Source: Clostridiales bacterium
GTDB taxonomy: Bacteria; Bacillota; Clostridia; Christensenellales; Aristaeellaceae
Direction of reading: 5' to 3'
Assembly: GCA_004557905.1 (NCBI GenBank)
Contig: SFFH01000063.1
Location: forward strand, 1-14,495
Length of the DNA stretch: 14,495 bases
This document shows, piece by piece, positions 1 through 7,219 of this stretch (positions within the stretch are counted from its first letter, which is position 1; every line of letters starts with the position of its first letter). A model generated the notes under the pieces. The model made no database searches and had not been told where the DNA came from. It was given only the letters and a program-made list of their open reading frames with translations. The translations under genes and the position numbers were made by a program.

Positions 1-1228
1 CAAGCTGGTGCGCTACATGGGCAGCAGCCTGACGGGCATGACCTACATTTTCGATGAGCCCAGCACCGGCATGCACCCCCGGGATGTGTACCGCATGACC
101 AGGCTTTTGCAGAAGCTTCGGGACAGGGGCAACACGGTGCTGGTGGTGGAGCATGACAAGGACGTCATTTCCATCGCCGACGAGGTGATCGACGTCGGCC
201 CGTTGGCGGGCAAAAACGGCGGAGAGATCCTGTTCCAGGGCAGCTATGAGGCGCTGCTGCGCTCCGGCACCCGCACCGGCAATGCTCTGCGGCAGACGAC
301 GCCGCTCAAGGCGGCGCCCCGGATGCCGAGGGCCTTCCTGCCGGTGCGAAACGCCTGCGTGCACAACCTCAAGAACGTGTCGGCGGACATCCCGCTGGAC
401 GTGCTGACGGTGGTGACCGGCGTGGCAGGCTCGGGCAAGAGCTCGCTCATCCGGGATGTGTTTGCCAGGCAGTACGCCGACCGGGTCGTGCTGGTGGACC
501 AGTCCCCAGTGACGGCGACAGGCCGCTCCACGCCCGCGACCTTCCTGGGCTTCTTTGACGAGATCCGCCGGGTGATGGCGGCGGAAACCGGCGCAGACGC
601 GTCGCTCTTCTCCTTCAACAGCAAGGGCGCCTGCCCGGTCTGCGGCGGACGCGGGCAGATCGTCACGGAGCTGGTGTTCATGGACCCGGTGACGACCGTC
701 TGCGAGGCCTGCGAGGGCAGGCGGTACAGCGCAGAGGCGCTGTCCTGCCTCTATCGCGGCAAGAGCATCGTGGACATCTTGAACATGTCCGCGGAGGACG
801 CGTACGCGTTCTTTGCAGACAACCGGAAGCTGCGCAAGGCCCTGGGGGCCATGCTGGAGGTGGGGCTGCCGTACTTGTCCCTGGGACAGCCGCTCTCCAC
901 GCTCTCCGGCGGCGAGCGCCAGCGGGTCAAGCTGGCCAAATACCTGGACAGGAAGGGCAACATCTACGTGCTGGACGAGCCGACCACCGGATTGCACGCT
1001 TCGGACGTGCAGAAGGTGATGGCGCTGCTGGACGGTCTGGTGGAGCGGGGCAACACCGTCGTCGTCATCGAGCACAACCTGGACGTGATGAAGCAGGCGG
1101 ACTGGATCATCGACGTGGGGCCGGACGGCGGCACCGCCGGCGGCGAGATCGTATTTGCCGGAACGCCCATGCAGATGGCGCAGACGAGCGAGACCATCAC
1201 GGCACAGTACCTGCGAAAGGCGTTGTGA
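1..1228 (+). CDS. UvrA-like ABC ATPase, drug-resistance type (3' part only)
   Basis: This is the C-terminal part of a UvrA-family protein; the reading frame is open to the left edge, so the start is missing (first full codon at base 2). The visible part starts near the end of the first ABC domain (FDEPSTGMHPRD, H-loop VVEHDK). It continues into the second ABC domain: Walker A GVAGSGKSS (419-445), a zinc finger CPVC-x19-CEAC (632-712), signature LSGGERQR (902-925), Walker B VLDEPTTGLH and H-loop VIEHN. UvrA proteins bind DNA damage in nucleotide excision repair. Shorter paralogues such as DrrC of daunorubicin producers give drug resistance. I favour that subtype because the wording of the motifs differs from housekeeping UvrA and because an AraC regulator and an ABC exporter follow. 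The missing N-terminus leaves this open. A terminator follows the stop. Confidence 0.85.
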   Translation, partial: KLVRYMGSSLTGMTYIFDEPSTGMHPRDVYRMTRLLQKLRDRGNTVLVVEHDKDVISIADEVIDVGPLAGKNGGEILFQGSYEALLRSGTRTGNALRQTTPLKAAPRMPRAFLPVRNACVHNLKNVSADIPLDVLTVVTGVAGSGKSSLIRDVFARQYADRVVLVDQSPVTATGRSTPATFLGFFDEIRRVMAAETGADASLFSFNSKGACPVCGGRGQIVTELVFMDPVTTVCEACEGRRYSAEALSCLYRGKSIVDILNMSAEDAYAFFADNRKLRKALGAMLEVGLPYLSLGQPLSTLSGGERQRVKLAKYLDRKGNIYVLDEPTTGLHASDVQKVMALLDGLVERGNTVVVIEHNLDVMKQADWIIDVGPDGGTAGGEIVFAGTPMQMAQTSETITAQYLRKAL

Positions 1229-1231
1229 TTT

Positions 1232-1270
1232 CTGCGGAGCAGCGGGAAGCTGCTCCGTAGTTTGCTTTTG
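1232..1270 (+). terminator. Intrinsic terminator after the UvrA-like gene
   Basis: A 12-bp stem (1232-1243 with 1249-1260, one G-U pair) with a GGGAA loop lies 3 bases after the stop codon and is followed by the T-rich run TTTGCTTTTG. It ends the UvrA-like transcript before the araC-type operon. Confidence 0.8.
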
Positions 1271-1284
1271 GGGGCGAATGCGAA

Positions 1285-1416
1285 CGAAGGACCTCATCCG
1301 CCCTTCGGGCACCTTCCCCAGAGGGGAAGGCAAGGCTGCTGAGCAGCTACGCAGTAAACCAGCCTTCCCCTATGGGGAAGGTGGCCGAGCGGAGGCGAGG
1401 TCGGATGAGGTCTTCG
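1285..1416. repeat. Palindromic intergenic repeat (REP/MITE-like)
   Basis: The outer arms CGAAGGACCTCATCCG (1285-1300) and CGGATGAGGTCTTCG (1402-1416) are inverted copies differing by one base insertion. Inside are two perfect hairpins, CCTTCCCC-AGA-GGGGAAGG (1312-1330) and CCTTCCCC-TAT-GGGGAAGG (1363-1381), which can also pair with each other. There is no coding capacity. From memory the CTTCCCC...GGGGAAG plus GGATGAGG layout resembles a dispersed repeat common in Clostridia genomes, but copy number cannot be seen here. With the terminator before it and the promoter after it, this accounts for most of the roughly 300-base gap at 1229-1531. Confidence 0.75.
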
Positions 1417-1436
1417 TGCCCTTTCTCTCTCTTTTG

Positions 1437-1454
1437 ATCATCATCATCATCATC
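1437..1454. repeat. (ATC)6 microsatellite
   Basis: Six perfect ATC units follow a pyrimidine-rich stretch (1419-1435, CCCTTTCTCTCTCTTTT-like). It lies between the palindromic repeat and the araC-type promoter, about 25 bases upstream of the predicted -35 box. Copy number could vary by slippage; no function is evident. Confidence 0.7.
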
Positions 1455-1478
1455 CCGCAGAAAACAGCAAAAATCGTC

Positions 1479-1507
1479 GAGACAAAGCCGCTGCAATGCC
1501 GTACAAT
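1479..1507 (+). promoter_or_regulatory. Predicted promoter of the araC-type/ABC exporter operon
   Basis: A -35 box GAGACA (1479-1484) and -10 box TACAAT (1502-1507) are separated by 17 bp. The -10 matches 5 of 6 consensus bases and the -35 matches 4 of 6. Transcription would start near 1514, giving a very short leader of about 18 bases before the ATG at 1532. The word ATCGTCGAGAC (1473-1483) overlaps the -35 and recurs, inverted, at the Tet(M)-like promoter. Confidence 0.5.
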
Positions 1508-1531
1508 GAAAACCGAAAGGAGGGAAAGCGT

Positions 1532-2416
1532 ATGCGGGAACAGATCATGGCCGTCCAGCGGATGCAGGACTACATCGGGCAGAATACGGCGCGCGACATC
1601 AGCCTGTCCGACCTTGCGCAGGCGTCGCTGTTTTCCCCGTGGTATTCCTACCGCCTTTTCCGGGAGGTGCTCGGCCTGACGCCCACGGAGTATGTGCGCA
1701 GGCTGCGGCTGTCCCAGGCGGCGGTGCGGCTGCGGGAGGGGAAGGAGCGCGTGATTGACGTCGCGTTTGACCTGGGGTTTTCCAATGTGGACACCTTCAC
1801 CCGGGCGTTTTTCCGGGCGTTCGGCCTCAACCCCAGCGAGTATATGAAGGACCCTGTGCCCATTCCCCTGTTCATCCCCTACGGCGCAAAATACAGAGAG
1901 CTCAGAAAGGAGGCGGAAGAGATGCCGGCGATTCAGACGGTCTTCGTTCAGGCCGTGCGCAAGCCCGAGCGGCTGTGCATCATCAAGCGCGGCGTGCACG
2001 CCGAGGACTACTTCCCGTACTGCGAGGAGGTCAGCTGCGACGTGTGGGGCATCCTCATGAGCATGCGCTCCCTGTGCGGGGAGCCGGTGTGCATGTGGCT
2101 TCCCCCGCGCTACAGGAAGCCGGGCACCTCCACCTATGTGCAGGGCGTGGAGGTGGAGACGGACTATGCGGGCATTGTCCCCGAGGGCTTTGACACGATT
2201 CTCCTGCCGGAGGCGGAGTACCTGATGTTCCAGGGCCTGCCCTTTGCCGAGGAGGATTACTGCGAGGCTATCCGGGCTGTGCAGCACGCGGCGGACGGCT
2301 ATGATCCCACGCCGATCGGGTACCGGTGGGACGAGGAAAACCCACGCATTCAGCTGGAGCCGCGGGGCGAGCGGGGGTATATCGAGCTGCGGCCAGTCAG
2401 GAGGATCGAAAAATGA
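1532..2416 (+). CDS. AraC-family regulator with GyrI-like ligand-binding domain
   Basis: A 294-residue transcription regulator. Residues 5-107 form an AraC DNA-binding domain with two helix-turn-helix units (ISLSDLAQASLFSPWYSYRLF and VIDVAFDLGFSNVDTFTRAF, ending in NPSEY). Residues about 132-292 resemble the GyrI-like/effector-binding domain that senses small, often multidrug, compounds (compare Rob and BmrR-type sensors). The start at 1532 is chosen because AAAGGAGG sits 8 bases upstream; the in-frame ATG at 1496 lies before the predicted promoter -10 box and has no ribosome binding site. Its stop overlaps the ATG of the ABC ATPase gene (ATGA), so the three genes are translationally coupled. 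It probably regulates this exporter in response to a drug-like ligand, which is inference. Confidence 0.85.
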   Translation: MREQIMAVQRMQDYIGQNTARDISLSDLAQASLFSPWYSYRLFREVLGLTPTEYVRRLRLSQAAVRLREGKERVIDVAFDLGFSNVDTFTRAFFRAFGLNPSEYMKDPVPIPLFIPYGAKYRELRKEAEEMPAIQTVFVQAVRKPERLCIIKRGVHAEDYFPYCEEVSCDVWGILMSMRSLCGEPVCMWLPPRYRKPGTSTYVQGVEVETDYAGIVPEGFDTILLPEAEYLMFQGLPFAEEDYCEAIRAVQHAADGYDPTPIGYRWDEENPRIQLEPRGERGYIELRPVRRIEK

Positions 2417-3135
2417 GCGAGGCAATTTCTGTAAGTGGTCTGACCAAGTCCTACGGCGGCAGAACCGTGCTGGATCATCTGAATCTGTCGGTCAAAGCCG
2501 GAACGGTCTTTGGCCTGCTGGGCGCCAATGGCGCGGGCAAGAGCACGACGATCGAGTGCATGCTGGGCACAAAGCGGGCGGACGGCGGCACGGTTTCCCT
2601 GCTGGGACAGGACCCGGTGCGCGACCGGCGGGCGCTGTTTGAGCGTATCGGCGTGCAGTTTCAGGAGGGGGACTATCAGCAGGAGATCCGGGTCTTCGAG
2701 CTGTGCGAGGAGACGGCCTGCCTGTACAGGCATCCTGCGGACTGTCGGACGCTCTGCGCGCGCTTCGGCATCGGCGACAAGCTGCAAAGCCCGGTCAGGA
2801 GCCTCTCCGGCGGCGAGCGCCAGCGGCTGTTCATCGTGCTGGCGCTGCTGCCCAACCCGGAGCTGGTCTTTCTGGACGAGCTGACCACCGGACTGGACGC
2901 CAGGGCCCGGCGGGACGTCTGGAAAACGCTTGAGGAGCTGAAGCGGCAGGGGCTGACCATCTTCCTCACCTCGCACTTCATGGACGAGGTGGAGGCGCTC
3001 TGCGACGAAATCTGCATTCTGAAAAAGGGCAAGGCGGTCTTCTACGGCACGGTGGAGGACGCGAAGCGCACCTGCGGCTGCGACAGGCTCGAGGACGCCT
3101 ACCTGATGCTGTCCGATGAGGAGGAGAGAAAATGA
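2413..3135 (+). CDS. ABC-2 type transporter, ATP-binding protein
   Basis: A 240-residue ABC ATPase of the drug/antibiotic exporter class, acting on the cytoplasmic side of the membrane. Visible motifs are Walker A GANGAGKST (37-45), Q-loop near VQFQE (81-85), signature LSGGERQR (131-138), Walker B LVFLDE (151-156) and switch histidine in TSHFMDE (H188). The D-loop region reads DELTTGLD rather than the usual DEPTTGLD, a variant that keeps the catalytic glutamate. The start has an AGGAGG site 8 bases upstream and overlaps the regulator's stop by 4 bases. The C-terminal residues 215-240 hold the short extension typical of this exporter group. Substrate unknown. Confidence 0.92.
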   Translation: MSEAISVSGLTKSYGGRTVLDHLNLSVKAGTVFGLLGANGAGKSTTIECMLGTKRADGGTVSLLGQDPVRDRRALFERIGVQFQEGDYQQEIRVFELCEETACLYRHPADCRTLCARFGIGDKLQSPVRSLSGGERQRLFIVLALLPNPELVFLDELTTGLDARARRDVWKTLEELKRQGLTIFLTSHFMDEVEALCDEICILKKGKAVFYGTVEDAKRTCGCDRLEDAYLMLSDEEERK

Positions 3136-3875
3136 GACGCTTTTTTGTTCTGCTCAGGCACGAGATGAAGCTGAGCATCCGCGATATGAACATGATCATC
3201 TTTGCCGTGCTGATGCCGCTGGTCATTCTGGTGGTGCTCGGCATCATCTACGGCGGAAAGCCCGCCTATGACGGCGCGCCCTACACGTTCATGGAGCAGT
3301 CCTTCGGCGCGGCCTGCGCCGTCTCCATGTGCGCCGGCGGCCTGATGGGCCTGCCGCTGGTCGTCTCGGACTACCGGGAGCGCAAGATCCTCAAGCGGTT
3401 CCGGGTCACGCCGGCGCATCCGGCGCTGCTGCTGGCGGTGGAGCTGTCGGTGTATGTGCTCTACTGCGCGGCGTCGCTGCTGACCCTGGCGCTGGCGGCG
3501 GGCATCTTCTGGCGGGTTCGCCTCCATGGCTCCGTCTGGGCGTTCCTGGGGAGCTGGCTGCTGACCATGCTCTCCACGCTCAGCATCGGCATGCTGGTGG
3601 GCGGCGTGGCGAAGAACACCAAGCAGGCGGGCGTCATCGCCTCGCTCCTGTATTTTCCCATGCTGGTCTTTTCCGGCACCACGCTGCCCGTGGAGGTCAT
3701 GCCCCGCGCGATGCAGCGGGCGGTGTCCTTTCTCCCGCTGACCCAGGGCATGGCGCTCATGAAAGACACGTTCCTGGGCATTCCCGGGGGAAACGCGGGT
3801 CTGCCGGTGATGGTCATGCTCGGCGTCACCGCGCTCTGCGCGGGGCTGGCCGTCCGGTTCTTCCGGTGGGAATGA
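3132..3875 (+). CDS. ABC-2 type transporter, permease
   Basis: A 247-residue integral membrane protein with six likely transmembrane segments, at roughly 21-41, 57-77, 103-127, 135-157, 168-188 and 222-243. The loop motif DYRERKILKRFRVTP (about residues 78-92) is typical of DrrB-like ABC-2 permeases. The ATG overlaps the ATPase stop by 4 bases (ATGA), which supports a two-component exporter made in fixed ratio. The ATPase has one nucleotide-binding domain and this protein one membrane domain, so the working pump is probably a 2+2 assembly. With the UvrA-like protein and the AraC/GyrI-like regulator it suggests export of a toxic compound. No substrate can be named. Confidence 0.9.
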   Translation: MRRFFVLLRHEMKLSIRDMNMIIFAVLMPLVILVVLGIIYGGKPAYDGAPYTFMEQSFGAACAVSMCAGGLMGLPLVVSDYRERKILKRFRVTPAHPALLLAVELSVYVLYCAASLLTLALAAGIFWRVRLHGSVWAFLGSWLLTMLSTLSIGMLVGGVAKNTKQAGVIASLLYFPMLVFSGTTLPVEVMPRAMQRAVSFLPLTQGMALMKDTFLGIPGGNAGLPVMVMLGVTALCAGLAVRFFRWE

Positions 3876-3927
3876 AAAGCTCAATAAAATTCAATGAAAA
3901 GTTCATCGACCGGCCGGCCGCATCGTC

Positions 3928-3956
3928 TCGACGATTGCCCCCTCTTGTGGTATAAT
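3928..3956 (+). promoter_or_regulatory. Promoter of the Tet(M)-like gene, extended -10
   Basis: The -10 box is a perfect TATAAT (3951-3956) preceded directly by TGG, an extended -10. A -35-like TCGACG (3928-3933, 4 of 6) lies 17 bp upstream. The expected transcript start is near 3963. The -35 region is inside the small dyad ATCGTC-TC-GACGAT (3922-3935), a possible operator. Confidence 0.65.
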
Positions 3957-3982
3957 TCCCTTATTATACTGCGAGAGGGGGC
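3937..3982. repeat. 20-bp imperfect inverted repeat over the -10 box and ribosome binding site
   Basis: The left arm 3937-3956 (GCCCCCTCT...TATAAT) pairs with the right arm 3963-3982 (ATTATA...AGAGGGGGC). There are 9 perfect pairs at the base, 5 mixed pairs including three G-U or T-G wobbles, and 6 perfect pairs next to a 6-base loop (TCCCTT). The left arm contains the -10 box and the right arm contains the Shine-Dalgarno sequence of the next gene (AGAGGGGG, 3974-3981). RNA started at this promoter would lack the left arm. RNA reading through from the exporter operon would hold the complete hairpin and hide the ribosome binding site. It could also act as that operon's terminator, but the following GTTTTC is a weak T-run. 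Confidence 0.75.
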
Positions 3983-3988
3983 GTTTTC

Positions 3989-5860
3989 ATGGGCGGGCAG
4001 ACGCCTGAACGGATTCCCCTTTGCCTGGGCATGCTGGCCCATGTGGACGCGGGCAAGACGACGCTGTGCGAGCAGCTGCTTGTGCGCGGCGGCCTGCTGC
4101 GCAGGGGAGGCCGCGTGGACCACGGCGACGCGTTCATGGACGGACATGCGCTCGAGCGTGCGCGCGGCATCACGATCTTCTGCGAGCAGGCGACCTTCGA
4201 TCTGCCGCGCGGGGACGGAAAGGCGGTGCGCGTCACGCTGATGGACACGCCCGGCCACGTCGATTTCTCCGGTGAGATGGAGCGTGCGCTGTCCGTGCTG
4301 GACATGGCGGTGCTGGTCGTCTCCTGCGCGGAGGGCGTGCAGAGCCACACGGTGACGCTGATGCGCCTGCTCCGGGACAAGAGGATTCCTACGATCATCT
4401 TTCTGAACAAGACCGACCGCGAGGGCGCGGACGTTTCGCGCGTGATGGCGCAGATGCAGCGGCTGCTGTCGGGCGACTGCGTGCTCATGATACAGGACGC
4501 GGAACTGCTGCGCGAGGAGCTGGCCGCGCGCGACGAGCTGCTCATGGAGCGGCACCTGGAGGAAACCGCGCAGCGCGCGGACTATCTCGCGGGTGCGCGC
4601 CGGGCGATGAGGGCCGGCATGCTTTATCCCGTGCTCAGCGGCAGCGCGCTCATGGATGTGGGCGTGGATGCGCTGATGCAGGCGATTGCGGCGCTGGCGG
4701 AGGCGGACGATCCCTCGCGGCTGGATGCGCCGTTTTCGGCCAAAGTTTACCGCGTGACGCACCGGGACGGCATGCGCTATTGCTATGTGAAGGCGCTGTC
4801 CGGCCGTCTGCGCGCCAGGGAAACGGTGGCCACGCGCGCGGGCGTGGAGAAGGTCAACGCCATCTATCAGGCGCAGGGCGCGCGCCTGACGGTCCTCCCG
4901 GAGCTTTGCGCCGGGGAGACGGCGGCGGTGACAGGCCTGTCCTGTCGGCCGGGCGAGCACATCGGCGCGGACGTGGGGTGCGAAACGCAGGCGCTCGTGC
5001 CGCTGATGAGCGTGGACGTGCAGCCGGAGCAGGGGCTGGAGCGCACGCGGCTGCTGGCGCATCTGCGCGAGCTGGAGGAGGAGGACCCACTGCTTTTCGT
5101 GCGCGCGGAGCAGGGACGCCTTTCTGTGGGCATCATGGGCGCGGTGCAGACCGAGGTGCTGGGGAGTGTGCTGGAGAGCCGCTTCGGCGACCATGTCTCG
5201 TTTCAGCCGCCGAAGGTGATGTACAGGGAGACGATCGCGGCCCCGGCGGTCGGCATCGGCCACTATGAGCCGCTGCGCCACTATGCCGAGGCGTGGCTGC
5301 GGCTTGTGCCGGGCGCGCCGGGCAGCGGCGTGACGTTTGAGGACAGGACGCCGCCCAACCAGCTGGAGCTGAACTGGCGCAGGCTGATTGCCCAGCACGT
5401 CGGCGAGCGGGAGCATCCGGGCGTGCTCACGGGCAGCCCGCTGACGGATGTGCGCGTGGAGCTGATCGCGGGCCGCGCCGTGCGCTTTGAGCTCTCGTTC
5501 GCGTCTGACATGCTCAGCCGCGTGACGGGCGAGCTCATCCGCCTGGGCGCGGAGTTGGACGCGCCGGACTGCGACGGGGACGAGGTGCGCCTTTCCGGCA
5601 GCTGTACGGCGGCACTTTTCTGGGACTATCCGCAGCAGTTTGCCGCGACGACGCGCGGACACGGGCGCATCAGCGTCCGGTTTGACCGCTACGCGCCGTG
5701 CAAAAATCAGGACACGGTTGTGCAGGAGATCGGGTACAGCGCGCTTGCTGACGAGCGCAACCCGGCGGGCAGCGTGTTTTGCAGCCACGGCGCGGGATTC
5801 TATGTGCCCTGGGACGAGGTGCGCAGCCATGCGCATTGTGAGGTGGAGGAGCCATGCTGA
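3989..5860 (+). CDS. Tet(M)/EF-G-like translational GTPase
   Basis: A 623-residue ribosome-associated GTPase of the tetracycline-resistance protection protein family (Tet(M) is about 639 residues). The GTPase motifs are complete: G1 AHVDAGKT (17-24), G2 RGITI (59-63), G3 DTPGHVDF (86-93), G4 NKTD (140-143) and G5 SGSA, followed by a beta-barrel domain and EF-G-like C-terminal domains. The tail has the NPAGSVFCSHGAGF/PWDEV motif seen in the chromosomal 'translation factor GTPase' branch of Clostridia, so this need not be an acquired tetracycline-resistance gene. Such proteins remodel or free ribosomes at the cost of GTP. The start is set by AGAGGGGG 7 bases upstream. Its end overlaps the MocR gene by 7 bases. 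Family placement is firm; resistance activity is untested. Confidence 0.88.
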   Translation: MGGQTPERIPLCLGMLAHVDAGKTTLCEQLLVRGGLLRRGGRVDHGDAFMDGHALERARGITIFCEQATFDLPRGDGKAVRVTLMDTPGHVDFSGEMERALSVLDMAVLVVSCAEGVQSHTVTLMRLLRDKRIPTIIFLNKTDREGADVSRVMAQMQRLLSGDCVLMIQDAELLREELAARDELLMERHLEETAQRADYLAGARRAMRAGMLYPVLSGSALMDVGVDALMQAIAALAEADDPSRLDAPFSAKVYRVTHRDGMRYCYVKALSGRLRARETVATRAGVEKVNAIYQAQGARLTVLPELCAGETAAVTGLSCRPGEHIGADVGCETQALVPLMSVDVQPEQGLERTRLLAHLRELEEEDPLLFVRAEQGRLSVGIMGAVQTEVLGSVLESRFGDHVSFQPPKVMYRETIAAPAVGIGHYEPLRHYAEAWLRLVPGAPGSGVTFEDRTPPNQLELNWRRLIAQHVGEREHPGVLTGSPLTDVRVELIAGRAVRFELSFASDMLSRVTGELIRLGAELDAPDCDGDEVRLSGSCTAALFWDYPQQFAATTRGHGRISVRFDRYAPCKNQDTVVQEIGYSALADERNPAGSVFCSHGAGFYVPWDEVRSHAHCEVEEPC

Positions 5861-7209
5861 CGTGTACACTGGACAGCGCCAGCCGCGTGACGCTGACCGA
5901 CCAGCTCTATCAGGCGCTGCGCGCGGAGATCGACAGCGGGCACATGGCGCCGGGCGATAAGCTGCCCTCCAAGCGCCAGCTCGCGGAGCACCTGCATGTG
6001 AGCACGGCGACGGTGGAGGCCGCCTATGGCCGCCTGGCCAGCGAGGGCTTCTGCGAGAGCCGGCCCCGGAGCGGCATGTACGTCGCGCAGCAGCTGCCGC
6101 GCGCGGGCGTGGCGGCGCATCCGCAGGCTGTGCCCGTCAGGTGGGATTTTTCCACCGGCGCGGCGGACGCGGAGCACTTCCCGTATTCGACGTGGGCGCG
6201 GCTGATGCGCGAGGTTTTAAGCGAGCAGAACACGGCGCTGCTGCTCGCCGGCGATCCGCAGGGCAGCTACGCGCTGCGCTGCGAGATGGCACAGATGATG
6301 CGCAGCCTGCGCGGCGTGGAGGTGACGCCGGAGCAGATCGTGCTGGGCGCGGGCACGGAGGTGCTGGTCACGGCGCTCACGTCCGTGCTGGGCCGCGAGA
6401 AGCTCTTCGCCGTCGAGGACCCGGGCTATTCGCGCGTGCGCCGGATTCTGGTGGCCAGCGGCGCGCGCATTGTGCCGATCCCGCTGGCAGGCGGCGCCAT
6501 CGACGTGGGCGCGCTGTACATGAGCGGCGCGGGCGCGGCCTATGTCACGCCGTCGCATCAGTTCCCGCTGGGCGGGGAGATGAGCGCGGGCCAGCGCGCG
6601 GCCCTGCTGCGCTGGGCCAGGGAGACCGGCGGCTATATCCTCGAGGATGATTACGACAGCGAGTTTCGCTTCTCGGGCACGAGCCTGCCGGCGCTCAAGG
6701 CGCTCGACGAGAGCGGCCAGGTGATCTACATGAACACGTTTGCCCGCACGCTGGCGCCGGGCCTGCGCCTGAGCTTCATGACGCTGCCCGAGGCGCTTGT
6801 CGGGCGCTACCGCGCGCTGCATGCGGCGTGCAGCGTGCCGGGCTTTGAGCAGGAGACGCTGCGCAGGTTCATCGCGGGCGGGTATCTGGAGCGGCATGTG
6901 AGCCGCATGCGCGTGGTGTACCGCGGGCGGCTGCAGGCGCTGGAGCGCAGGGTGAAGGAGCTGGGCCTGGGCGAGATCGCGCCGTGCGGCGCGGGATTGT
7001 ATGCGCTCCTGCGCGTCGGCGGGAAGACGCCCGCGCAGGAGCTGGTGCCGCTGGCGGCGCAGGCCGGCGTGCGGCTGACGCGCCTGACGGATTACGGCGT
7101 GATGGAACCGGGCAGGGAGCACGAGCGCGTAGTGCTGCTCGGCTTTGCGGGCATGGACGAGGCGGCAATCGAAGCGGGGCTTGAGGCGCTGCGCCGCGCG
7201 TGGATGTAA
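5854..7209 (+). CDS. MocR-type regulator (GntR HTH + aminotransferase-like domain), lysine lost
   Basis: A 451-residue MocR/PdxR/GabR-like protein. Residues about 10-75 are a GntR winged helix (LYQALRAEIDSG, LPSKRQLAEHLHVSTATVEAAYGRL). Residues about 100-450 are a fold-type I aminotransferase-like domain that normally binds pyridoxal phosphate (PLP). VTPSHQFPLGGEM and EDDYDSEFRF (264-273, with the aspartate for the pyridine nitrogen) are present. The usual TFSKTL segment reads TFARTLAPGLRL, with Arg298 (codon 6745-6747) in place of the Schiff-base lysine. It therefore probably cannot hold PLP covalently at the usual site. The ATG at 5854 lies inside the previous gene with GGTGGAGGA just upstream, so it is translationally coupled to the Tet(M)-like GTPase. 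The target genes are unknown; MocR proteins often act on a neighbouring operon. Confidence 0.88.
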   Translation: MLTCTLDSASRVTLTDQLYQALRAEIDSGHMAPGDKLPSKRQLAEHLHVSTATVEAAYGRLASEGFCESRPRSGMYVAQQLPRAGVAAHPQAVPVRWDFSTGAADAEHFPYSTWARLMREVLSEQNTALLLAGDPQGSYALRCEMAQMMRSLRGVEVTPEQIVLGAGTEVLVTALTSVLGREKLFAVEDPGYSRVRRILVASGARIVPIPLAGGAIDVGALYMSGAGAAYVTPSHQFPLGGEMSAGQRAALLRWARETGGYILEDDYDSEFRFSGTSLPALKALDESGQVIYMNTFARTLAPGLRLSFMTLPEALVGRYRALHAACSVPGFEQETLRRFIAGGYLERHVSRMRVVYRGRLQALERRVKELGLGEIAPCGAGLYALLRVGGKTPAQELVPLAAQAGVRLTRLTDYGVMEPGREHERVVLLGFAGMDEAAIEAGLEALRRAWM

Positions 7210-7219
7210 AGGAGACAAT

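Noticed and set aside
2863..2905. DELTTGLD instead of DEPTTGLD in the ABC ATPase as a sign of decay
   Set aside because: The catalytic aspartate and glutamate remain and the variant is known in this exporter class; the rest of the motifs are intact.
3881..5869. A 662-codon open frame on the - strand opposite the Tet(M)-like gene
   Set aside because: High GC makes long antisense frames common. The translation is rich in Arg, His and Ala with no recognisable family, and the + strand gene has all GTPase motifs.
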